Origin: Orrella sp037026685
GTDB lineage: Bacteria > Pseudomonadota > Gammaproteobacteria > Burkholderiales > Burkholderiaceae_B
Assembly: GCF_037026685.1 (NCBI RefSeq)
Contig: NZ_JBANET010000013.1
Span: 67,963 to 131,962 of the forward strand
Reading direction: 5' to 3'
Length of the DNA stretch: 64,000 nt
The position numbers were made by a program, and so were the translations under genes. The notes beneath the pieces were generated by a model. That model saw only the letters and a program-made list of their open reading frames with translations, ran no database searches and had not been told where the DNA came from. Shown piece by piece: positions 32,273-39,473 of the stretch; within the stretch, counting starts at the first letter, position 1; each line of letters opens with the position of its first letter.

Positions 32273-33568
32273 TCAGTCGGGCAGCATGGCCTCGCCCTCG
32301 GTCAGGCTGGCCAGGCTGTCGCGCGCGCGCACGACGTGCCAGCGGGCGCCGTCGACCATGACCTCGGCCGGGCGCGGCCGGCTGTTGTAGGTGCCGGCCA
32401 TGACCGCGCCGTAGGCGCCGGCCGACTCGATGGCCAGCAGGTCGCCTTCGGCCAGGGCCAGCGGCCGCTGGCGCGCCAGCCAGTCGGCGCTTTCGCACAC
32501 CGGGCCGACCACGTCGTAGACCTGCGCCGGGCCGGGGCGCGGCGCGACCGGCAGCACGCCGTGCCAGGCCTCGTACAGGGCCGGGCGCATCAGGTCGTTC
32601 ATGGCCGCGTCGACGATGGCGAAGTTGCGCGCCTCGGTGTGCTTCAGATAGAGCACCTCGGTCAGCAGCACACCGGCATTGCCCACCAGCGAGCGCCCGG
32701 GCTCGAACACCAGCTGCAGCGGCGGCAGGCCGCTGGCGGCCAGGCGCTCGCAGACCTGGTCAAGCAGCAGGCGCGGCGCCAGCGGGATTTCGTCGTCGTA
32801 GCGGATGCCCAGGCCGCCGCCCAGGTCCAGGTGATGGATGGCGATGCCGTCCTCGGCCAGCTGGCGCAGCAGCGCCAGCAGCTTGTCCAGCGCATCCAGG
32901 TAGGGCGAGACCTCGGTGATCTGCGAACCGATGTGGCAATCCAGGCCCACCACCTTCAGGTTGGGCAGCGAGGCCGCTTCGCGATAGGCCTGGCGCGCCT
33001 GCTCGATGGCGATGCCGAACTTATTTTCCTTCAGGCCGGTGGAGATGTAGGGATGGGTCTGGGCGTCCACGTCCGGATTCACGCGTAGCGAGACCGGCGC
33101 GGTGCGGCCCAGCTCGCCCGCCACGCTGGAGAGCCGGCGCAGCTCGGGCAGCGACTCGACGTTGAAGCACTTGACGCCCGCTTGCAGCGCGGCGCGCATT
33201 TCCCAGGCCTGCTTGCCCACGCCCGAGAACACCACCTTGCCCGGGTCGCCGCCGGCGGCCAGCACGCGCTGCAGCTCGCCGCCCGAGACGATGTCAAAGC
33301 CCGCGCCCAGCCGGGCGAATTCCTTGAGCACCGCCAGGTTGGAGTTGGCCTTCATGCCGTAGCAGACCAGCACGTCGCGCTGGCCGATGGCCTCGCGGTA
33401 TGCGTCCCAGGCCGCGCGCAGCGCGGCGCGGGAATAGACGTACAGCGGCGTGCCCGCCTGGGCGGCCAGCTCGGCCAGCGGGACGTCCTCGGCGTGCAGC
33501 ACGCCGTTGCGGTAGTGGAAATGCGGCTGCCCGGCCGGAGGCCGGGCGCTGGGATTCTGCTGGCTCAT
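32273..33568 (-). CDS. lysA: Diaminopimelate decarboxylase
   Basis: A PLP enzyme making L-lysine from meso-diaminopimelate. The 431-residue protein has the PLP lysine in CYGMKANSNLAVL (about 71), HIGSQI (about 200), GGGLGIRY, FEPGRSLVGNAG and the CESADW motif with the active-site Cys from the partner subunit. It follows lptM with a TAATG overlap, an order conserved in many proteobacteria. Confidence 0.98.
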   Translation of the reverse strand: MSQQNPSARPPAGQPHFHYRNGVLHAEDVPLAELAAQAGTPLYVYSRAALRAAWDAYREAIGQRDVLVCYGMKANSNLAVLKEFARLGAGFDIVSGGELQRVLAAGGDPGKVVFSGVGKQAWEMRAALQAGVKCFNVESLPELRRLSSVAGELGRTAPVSLRVNPDVDAQTHPYISTGLKENKFGIAIEQARQAYREAASLPNLKVVGLDCHIGSQITEVSPYLDALDKLLALLRQLAEDGIAIHHLDLGGGLGIRYDDEIPLAPRLLLDQVCERLAASGLPPLQLVFEPGRSLVGNAGVLLTEVLYLKHTEARNFAIVDAAMNDLMRPALYEAWHGVLPVAPRPGPAQVYDVVGPVCESADWLARQRPLALAEGDLLAIESAGAYGAVMAGTYNSRPRPAEVMVDGARWHVVRARDSLASLTEGEAMLPD

Positions 33569-33756
33569 TACGGTAGATTGGATTGGGGAAGCTGGCTCGG
33601 CTGGACGGCGGGCGTGCGGGCGGCGCCGTCCTCGGCGGGGGGAAGGTACAGGGGTCCTTTGTAGCCGCAGCCGGCCAGCATGCCCAGCGCCAGCAGCATC
33701 GCTAAAATGCGGGGATAGGCCGAGCGGGACACGGCAGGCTCCGATAGGAAAGACAA
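33568..33756 (-). CDS. lptM: LPS-assembly lipoprotein LptM (YifL-like)
   Basis: A very small lipoprotein (up to 62 residues) with the lipobox LAGCGYKGPLYLP, the hallmark of the YifL/LptM family that helps LptD mature in E. coli. The Cys is at about residue 30. The start used here is the longest ATG; a GTG at residue 9 would give a more usual signal length. Location directly before lysA is the normal family context. Confidence 0.88.
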   Translation of the reverse strand: MSFLSEPAVSRSAYPRILAMLLALGMLAGCGYKGPLYLPPAEDGAARTPAVQPSQLPQSNLP

Positions 33757-33767
33757 GCGGTCATTAT

Positions 33768-34097
33768 ATGAACGAAACAGAATTTCTCGCCCTGGCGGGC
33801 GAAGTGCTGGACGGCATCGAAAGCCAGGCCGACGACTGGCTGGCCCTGTACGACGTGGACGTCGACGCCAGCCGCAGCGGCAACGTGCTGACGCTGGCCT
33901 TCGATTCGGGCGTGCAGGTCATCGTCAACAGCCAGGCGGCCATGCAGGAGATCTGGGTGGCCGCGCCCAGCGGCGGCTTTCACTACCGCTACGACGGCCA
34001 GGCCTGGCGGGATACGCGCGGCGGGCCCGCGCTGGGCGAGGCGCTGTCGCAGATCGTCAGCGCCGCGGCCGGGCAGGCGGTGACCGTCAAGGTCTGA
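33768..34097 (+). CDS. cyaY: Iron donor protein CyaY (bacterial frataxin)
   Basis: A frataxin homologue that modulates iron-sulfur cluster assembly by IscS/IscU. The 109-residue protein has the acidic first helix (MNETEFLALAGEVLDGIE) and the beta-sheet strands with VIVNSQAAMQEIWVAA and GFHYRYDGQAW. It diverges from lptM-lysA with only 11 bp between start codons, so the promoters must overlap the coding ends. Confidence 0.97.
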   Translation: MNETEFLALAGEVLDGIESQADDWLALYDVDVDASRSGNVLTLAFDSGVQVIVNSQAAMQEIWVAAPSGGFHYRYDGQAWRDTRGGPALGEALSQIVSAAAGQAVTVKV

Positions 34098-34188
34098 GCG
34101 CGGGCCGGCTCGTGCCGCCCGCCCGCCCGGGCTTGGGCCCGGACCTGAGCGTGGCCCCGGCTGCAGGCCGGGGCGCGGCGCCGCGGCT

Positions 34189-35160
34189 TCAGCGCGCGGC
34201 GATGTCGGCCGCCTTGACCACGGCGGCCCATTTCTCGCTTTCGGCCCGGATGTAGCGGGCGAACTCCTCGGGCGTGCTGGTGACCACGATGGCGCCCAGC
34301 CCGGCCATCCTTTCCTGCACGTCGGGCATGTTCATGACCTTGCCGATGGCCGCGTGCAGGGCGTCGATCACCTCGGGCGGCGTGCCGGCCGGCGCCACGA
34401 TGCCGCCCCAGGACGAGGCGTCAAAGCCCGGCAGCACGGTCTCGTCGATGGTGGGCGCATCGGGCAGGCTCGCCACGCGGTCCTTGGTGGCCACGGCCAT
34501 CACGCGCAGCTTGCCGCCGTCGACCAGCGTGCGCGCGGCCACGGCGGTGGCGAACATCATCGAGACCTGGCCGGACATGACGTCGGTCATGGCCGGGCCG
34601 TCGCCCTGGTAGGGCACGTGCATCATGTCCAGGCCCAGCCCCTGGGCGAACATCTCGCCCACCAGGTGGTTGGAGGCGCCGTTGCCGGCCGAGGCGAAGG
34701 TGTACTTGCCGGGCGCGGCCTTGATGTCCTGCACCAGCGCCTTGATGTCCTTGGCCTGGACCTGCGGGCCGGCCACCAGCACGATGGGCACGGTCGAGAG
34801 CTGGGTGACCGGCGCGAAGCTCTTGTTCACGTCGTAGCTCAGCTTGGGATAGATGCTCTGGTTGATGGCGTTGGGCCCGACGTTGGCCACCAGCAGCGTG
34901 TAGCCGTCGGCGGCGGCCTTGGCCACGTAGTCGGCGGCGATGTTGCCGTTGGCGCCGGGGCGGTTTTCCACCACGAAGGTGCCGCCCATGACCGAATTGA
35001 GCTTTTCGGCCAGCAGCCGGGCGGTGGTGTCCGAGGCCCCGCCGGGCGGATACGGCACCACCAGGCGCACCGGTTTCTCGGGATAGGCGGCCAGCGCCGT
35101 GCCGGCCGCGCACAGCGTGGCCAGCAGGCCGCCGGCAAGGCGGGTTTTCCAGGTCTTCAT
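34189..35160 (-). CDS. Bug-family tripartite tricarboxylate transport (TTT) receptor
   Basis: A periplasmic solute receptor of the Bug/TctC family, greatly expanded in Bordetella, 323 residues. A signal peptide (cleavage near ALAAYPEKP), then PVRLVVPYPPGGASDTTAR and VVENRPGANGNIAADYVAK, the family motifs that hold a carboxylate ligand through water molecules. The start at ATG 35160 is chosen because GGAG lies 9 nt upstream; ATG 35175 overlaps that site. It is the last gene of a three-gene operon with a dehydratase and an FAD oxidoreductase, so the ligand is probably their substrate. No membrane TctAB genes are nearby. Confidence 0.92.
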   Translation of the reverse strand: MKTWKTRLAGGLLATLCAAGTALAAYPEKPVRLVVPYPPGGASDTTARLLAEKLNSVMGGTFVVENRPGANGNIAADYVAKAAADGYTLLVANVGPNAINQSIYPKLSYDVNKSFAPVTQLSTVPIVLVAGPQVQAKDIKALVQDIKAAPGKYTFASAGNGASNHLVGEMFAQGLGLDMMHVPYQGDGPAMTDVMSGQVSMMFATAVAARTLVDGGKLRVMAVATKDRVASLPDAPTIDETVLPGFDASSWGGIVAPAGTPPEVIDALHAAIGKVMNMPDVQERMAGLGAIVVTSTPEEFARYIRAESEKWAAVVKAADIAAR

Positions 35161-35185
35161 CTGTCTCTGCTCCATGTGTCGTTTT

Positions 35186-36877
35186 CTAGCGGGTCTTCAG
35201 GGGAATCAGCACCGCTCCCCGCGATAGCGGCTTGACCGTGCGGCTGTAAATGTCCAGCCAGCCATGTTCCTGCGCGGGCACGTGGGCCGCCTGCCTGTCT
35301 GCCTGCCGGGCCTGCAGCTCGGCCGCATCGACCAGCAGGTCGATGCGGCGGGCGGCCACGTCGATCTCGATGGGGTCGCCGTCGCGCACCCAGGCCAGCG
35401 GGCCGCCCTGGGCCGCTTCCGGGCAGACCTGCCCCACGGCGATGCCGCGGTTCAGGCCCGAGAGCTGCCCGTCGGTCACGATGGCCACCTGTCCGTTCAG
35501 GCCCGCGCCTTCGACCGCGGCCACGAAGGACGAGGCCAGCGCCACGCCCGGGCCGCCGATCGGGCCCATGCCGCGCAGGCAGGCTACCGTGCCGGGCTGG
35601 ATGCGGCCGGCCGCCAGCGCGGCGATGGCCTCTTCCTGCGAGCCGAACACCAGGGCGTTGCCGCGAAAGCGCTGGGCCTTGCCCGAGGCGTTGCCCAGCT
35701 TCAGGATGCTGCCCTCGGGCGCCAGCGAGCCGCGCAGGATCACCAGCGAGGGCTCGCGCGACAAGGGATCGTCCAGCGTGCGCAGGATGGACGGCGTGGG
35801 CGCTTGGTAGCCGTCCAGCACCTGGGACAGCGGCCGGCCGGTGACGCCCACCGTCTCGCCGTCCAGCAGGCTTTGCAGCCGCTTCATGGTGGCCAGGGTG
35901 CCGCCGGCCGCCTCCAGGTCCTCGGTGCGGTGCTCGCCGTTGGGCTTGACCGCCGCCAGCAGGGGCACCTGGGTGCCCAGTTCGTTAAAGAGCGCGTAGA
36001 CGTCCACATCCACGCCGGCCTCCTCGGCCACGCCCTGCAGGTGCCGCAGCACGTTGATCGAGGTGGACAGGGCCAGGGCCACGCGCACGGCATTGGCAAA
36101 GGCCGCGGGGGTCAGGATGCGGTCGGGGGTCAGCCCCTCCTGCACCATTTCGACGATGCGCCGGCCGGCGCGCCCGGCCTGCTCGAACATGGCCGGCGAG
36201 TTGGCCAGCACCGGGCTGGCGCCGGGCAGGGAAAGGCCCAGCGCCTCGCAGGCGATGTGCATGGAGTTGGCCGTGCCCAGTCCCGCGCACACGCCCGGGC
36301 CTTGCACGGCGCGCTTGCACATGCCGTCCAGGTCTTCGAAGGAAAGCTTGCGCGTGACGTACATGCCCACCTTCTCGAACACGTCCTCGATGTCGATGGG
36401 TTCGCCCTGGTAGGTGCCGCTTTGCTGGTAGCCGCAGGCCACCACCAGGGTCGGGATGTTCAGCCGCGCGGCGGCCATCATCTGCCCCGGCGTGGTCTTG
36501 TCGCAAGAGGCCAGGCACACCATGCCGTCGAGCTGCGCGCCCTCGACCTGCACCTCGATGTCGTTGACGATGAGATCGCGCGACGGAAGGATGTAGCGCC
36601 CCGCCTTGCCCGCGCTGGTGATGAAGTCGCTGGGCGCTGCCGTGCGGATCTCGAAGGGCACGCCGCCGGCCGCCCGGATGGCGTCCTTGACGTGGCGCGC
36701 CACGCCGTCCAGGTGGCTGAAACAGCTGGACAGCTCCGAGGAGGTATTGACCACCGCGATCTTGGGCTTGTCCATGTCCTCGTCGGCCAGCCCGAGCGCC
36801 TGCCATTGGGCCTTGCGCAGGGCCCACAAGGTGGTGCCCGGCTGGAAGTTGCTGCGGTATCGGCGTGGGGGGGTCAT
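35186..36877 (-). CDS. IlvD/Edd family dehydratase (sugar-acid dehydratase type)
   Basis: An iron-sulfur dehydratase of the dihydroxyacid/phosphogluconate dehydratase family, 563 residues. Cluster ligands are Cys52 (SSCFSHLDGVA), Cys125 (LASCDKTTPG) and Cys197 (GPGVCAGLGTANSMH), the pattern of [2Fe-2S] or [4Fe-4S] pentonate/hexonate dehydratases. It shows GQLSGLNRG and GPGVALASS near the C-terminus. The clade and the neighbours (LacI regulator, Bug receptor, no ilv genes) suggest a sugar-acid substrate, not branched amino acid synthesis. It overlaps the upstream oxidoreductase by ATGA. Confidence 0.9.
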   Translation of the reverse strand: MTPPRRYRSNFQPGTTLWALRKAQWQALGLADEDMDKPKIAVVNTSSELSSCFSHLDGVARHVKDAIRAAGGVPFEIRTAAPSDFITSAGKAGRYILPSRDLIVNDIEVQVEGAQLDGMVCLASCDKTTPGQMMAAARLNIPTLVVACGYQQSGTYQGEPIDIEDVFEKVGMYVTRKLSFEDLDGMCKRAVQGPGVCAGLGTANSMHIACEALGLSLPGASPVLANSPAMFEQAGRAGRRIVEMVQEGLTPDRILTPAAFANAVRVALALSTSINVLRHLQGVAEEAGVDVDVYALFNELGTQVPLLAAVKPNGEHRTEDLEAAGGTLATMKRLQSLLDGETVGVTGRPLSQVLDGYQAPTPSILRTLDDPLSREPSLVILRGSLAPEGSILKLGNASGKAQRFRGNALVFGSQEEAIAALAAGRIQPGTVACLRGMGPIGGPGVALASSFVAAVEGAGLNGQVAIVTDGQLSGLNRGIAVGQVCPEAAQGGPLAWVRDGDPIEIDVAARRIDLLVDAAELQARQADRQAAHVPAQEHGWLDIYSRTVKPLSRGAVLIPLKTR

Positions 36878-38211
36878 GCTGGGGTGTCTCCAAGGAATGC
36901 GCCGCGCGCGGCGAGCTGACGGCGCACGCTTTGCGCGTCGACGTCGTGTAGGGATGCGCCGGCCTGCAGGGCCAGGGCGGCGGCAATGCCTGCCGCCTCG
37001 CCCATCGCGAAGCACTGCGCGGTCACGCGCAGCGAGGCCTGGGCGGCATGGGTGGCCGAGGCGCAGCGTCCGGCCACCGACAGGTTGTCGAACTGCGCCA
37101 TCAGCAGCGAGCGCAGGGGAATCTGGAAGTAGGCGCCCGGCTCCAGCCATATCCACTGCGTTGCCCGGCCCGCCGCGTGGTCTTCCATGGGCCAGGCGCA
37201 GCAGGCGATGGCGTCGTCAAAGCGCGCCGCTCCCAGCACCTGCTCGCCGGTGAGCACGTGGCGCCCGACGATACGGCGGCTTTCGCGCACGCCCAGCACC
37301 GAGCCGGTGTCCAGGACGTAGGCCCGCGCGAAGCCGGGCACGTAGCGCCGGAAGGCCTGCAGGTAGTCGCGCACCTGGCGCCGGCCGGCGCGCTCGGCGC
37401 GCGACATGGCCGCCACGTCCAGCGGCGAGGGCGAGCGGCCGTCCACCGCCACCTTGGTGATGTTCAGGTGCGCCAGGCCGGGCCGCTCCGAGAATACGCC
37501 GCCGGCGGTGCGGGGCAGGTCCATGCCGTCCTCGACGGCCCGCTCCAGGCACTGGCGCAATTCGGGGCGCGTCAGGGCCTGCAAGGCATCGGTATCCACG
37601 TCGCCGAAGCGGGCCATGGCGGTGGGAAACTGCAGGTCCTCCAGGGCAATCTCGAACGGCCCGCCGGCGCGCGCCACCACGTCGGCGTCTCCCGAACAGT
37701 CGATGAACTGGCCGGCCCGCACCGCCATGCGGCCCTGCTTGGATTCGAACATGACCGCGTGCACGCGGCCGTGGGCATGCTGCACGTCCACCACCTGGCT
37801 GTGCAGCAGCACTTCGACCCCGGCCTGTTCGAGCAGCTCGTCGAGCACCAGCTTCATCGAGAACAGGTCGTAGGGCAGGGACGCCGTCTGCAGCCAGCGC
37901 ACCGGCTCGTGCGCGCCGCCGATGGCGCGCAGCCGCTCGATGATCTCGCCGCACAGGCCGCCGACCACCTGGACCAGCCGCGCCGGGTCCACGGCATACA
38001 GGCCGCAGATGCTGCCCAGGCTGACCGTGGTCAGCGTGCCGCCCAGAAAGCCCGCCCGCTCGAGCAGGACCACGCGCGCGCCGCTGCGCGCGGCGGCCAC
38101 GCCGGCCGCCACGCCCGCGGCGCCGCCGCCGATGACGCAGACGTCGGCCTCGCGGTAGACCGCGGTCCGGCGCGCGGGCTCCTCCAGATATTCGTTTGGT
38201 TTCGTAGTCAT
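36874..38211 (-). CDS. FAD-dependent oxidoreductase
   Basis: A 445-residue flavoprotein of the FAD_oxidored type. The N-terminal dinucleotide fold reads VCVIGGGAAGVAAGVAAARSG (first part, residues 24-34, GxGxxG-like) followed by a GFLGGTLTT loop after the acidic LLER. A GRCASATHAAQASLRVTAQ segment, about residues 385-405, followed by AMGEAAGIAAALA, is the usual C-terminal flavin contact. Substrate unknown; it heads the operon with the dehydratase and Bug receptor and may oxidise a polyol or sugar to the acid that the dehydratase uses (inferred). Confidence 0.82.
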   Translation of the reverse strand: MTTKPNEYLEEPARRTAVYREADVCVIGGGAAGVAAGVAAARSGARVVLLERAGFLGGTLTTVSLGSICGLYAVDPARLVQVVGGLCGEIIERLRAIGGAHEPVRWLQTASLPYDLFSMKLVLDELLEQAGVEVLLHSQVVDVQHAHGRVHAVMFESKQGRMAVRAGQFIDCSGDADVVARAGGPFEIALEDLQFPTAMARFGDVDTDALQALTRPELRQCLERAVEDGMDLPRTAGGVFSERPGLAHLNITKVAVDGRSPSPLDVAAMSRAERAGRRQVRDYLQAFRRYVPGFARAYVLDTGSVLGVRESRRIVGRHVLTGEQVLGAARFDDAIACCAWPMEDHAAGRATQWIWLEPGAYFQIPLRSLLMAQFDNLSVAGRCASATHAAQASLRVTAQCFAMGEAAGIAAALALQAGASLHDVDAQSVRRQLAARGAFLGDTPA

Positions 38212-38324
38212 TTATGAATGAACAAGAATGGAGCGAGAGCCGGCGCGTATTGCAAGCTCAAAGACCCGGTTATCCTGATTGCGGTAAAGAGAAAGATTGC
38301 ACAGTTATAACTACGTAGTCATTT
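38203..38324. promoter_or_regulatory. Candidate LacI-type operators upstream of the FAD oxidoreductase
   Basis: ACTACGTAGT (38310-38319) is a 10-bp palindrome with the central CG typical of LacI-family operators. It lies between the divergently placed end of the LacI gene and the FAD oxidoreductase. An 11-bp copy of its right half with flank, CGTAGTCATTT, occurs at 38314-38324 and again at 38203-38213 over the oxidoreductase start. Binding by the adjacent LacI-type protein is inferred. Confidence 0.5.
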
Positions 38325-38373
38325 TAGACCGATACGATGGCGCGTCAACGGCCTGGGCCACGGGAAAATCCTG

Positions 38374-39375
38374 CTAGTTGGTGGTGCGGCGCAGCAGCAG
38401 CTCGTTGGGCAGCAGCCAGCGGCGCGGCGCCAGCGAGGGATCGGCGATGCGCGCCAGCAGCCGCTCGACCGCCGCCGCGCTCATTTCGGCAAGAGGCTGG
38501 CGTACCGTGCTCAGCGCGATGCAATCCCAGCGGGCCATGGGAATATCGTCGTAGCCCACCAGCCACAGGTCTTCGGGCACGCGCCGGCCCAGCGCCCTGG
38601 CGCCGTCGAGCGCGCCGATGGCGATGATGTCGTTGGTGCAGAAGACGCTGTCGATGGCGGGATCCTCGGCCAGCAGGGCCTGGATGGCGCGGTGCCCGCT
38701 GTCGTAGCTGAAGGCGCCGAAAGCCAGCGGGCCCCGGGTGCAGGCCTGGGCCGCGCCCTGGCCGGCCAGCGCCGCCAGGAACCCTTCTTCGCGCTCGCGG
38801 ATGGTGCTGGCCGGCGAGCGCGAGGACAGCAGCCCGAGCCTGCGCCGCCCGGCCGACAGGAAATAGCGGGCCACCGCGGCCCCGCCGGCCGCGTTGTCGC
38901 TGACCACGGTATCAAAAGCCTGGGTGCGCACGCTGCGGTTGATCAGGATCACGGGCTTGTCGGCGGCGATACGTTCGAGCTGCGGCAGGGTATCGTCCGT
39001 GGCCGTGGCGAAGATCACGCCGTCCACCGGGCTTTGGGCGATGCTGCGGGTGGTGGCCTCGTCCATGGGGCCGTCGAGCTCCCACACGGTGGCGCGCAGG
39101 CCTTGCTGCGACAGGCGGTCCACCAGCTGCTGCAGCAGCAGCGGGTAGAGCGGATTGGCCAGGTTCTCTACGACCACCGCGATGGTGCCGCTGCGGTTGG
39201 TCTTCATGAGCCGCGCCGCGGCGCTGGGCAGGTATTCGTGCTTGTCGATGACCGCCATCACCCGCTCGCGCGTGGCCGGCCGCACCGAGGGATGCTTGCG
39301 CAGCACGCGCGAGACGGTGCTTTGGGAAAGCCCGGCCAGTCTGGCGATGTCGTGGCTGGTCAGCCGTTTGCTCAT
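38374..39375 (-). CDS. LacI-family transcriptional regulator
   Basis: A 333-residue regulator: N-terminal helix-turn-helix (LTSHDIARLAGLSQSTVSRV, about 4-23), hinge helix (YLPSAAARLMKT), then a periplasmic-binding-protein-like ligand domain with VVVENLANPLYPLLLQ and FCTNDIIAIGALDGARALG. The start is ATG 39375 (MSKRLTSHD); upstream in-frame codons do not resemble the family. It lies next to the oxidoreductase-dehydratase-Bug operon on the same strand and probably controls it. Its effector is likely a sugar acid or aldonate. Confidence 0.93.
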   Translation of the reverse strand: MSKRLTSHDIARLAGLSQSTVSRVLRKHPSVRPATRERVMAVIDKHEYLPSAAARLMKTNRSGTIAVVVENLANPLYPLLLQQLVDRLSQQGLRATVWELDGPMDEATTRSIAQSPVDGVIFATATDDTLPQLERIAADKPVILINRSVRTQAFDTVVSDNAAGGAAVARYFLSAGRRRLGLLSSRSPASTIREREEGFLAALAGQGAAQACTRGPLAFGAFSYDSGHRAIQALLAEDPAIDSVFCTNDIIAIGALDGARALGRRVPEDLWLVGYDDIPMARWDCIALSTVRQPLAEMSAAAVERLLARIADPSLAPRRWLLPNELLLRRTTN

Positions 39376-39473
39376 GGAATGGGTAGCGGGGAAACGCCGG
39401 CGATGGCGCGTGCTGCATTCTACCCAGCATGCCGGCGCACGCACGCAGGCGGCGTGCTTGCGCCGCGGTCCGG

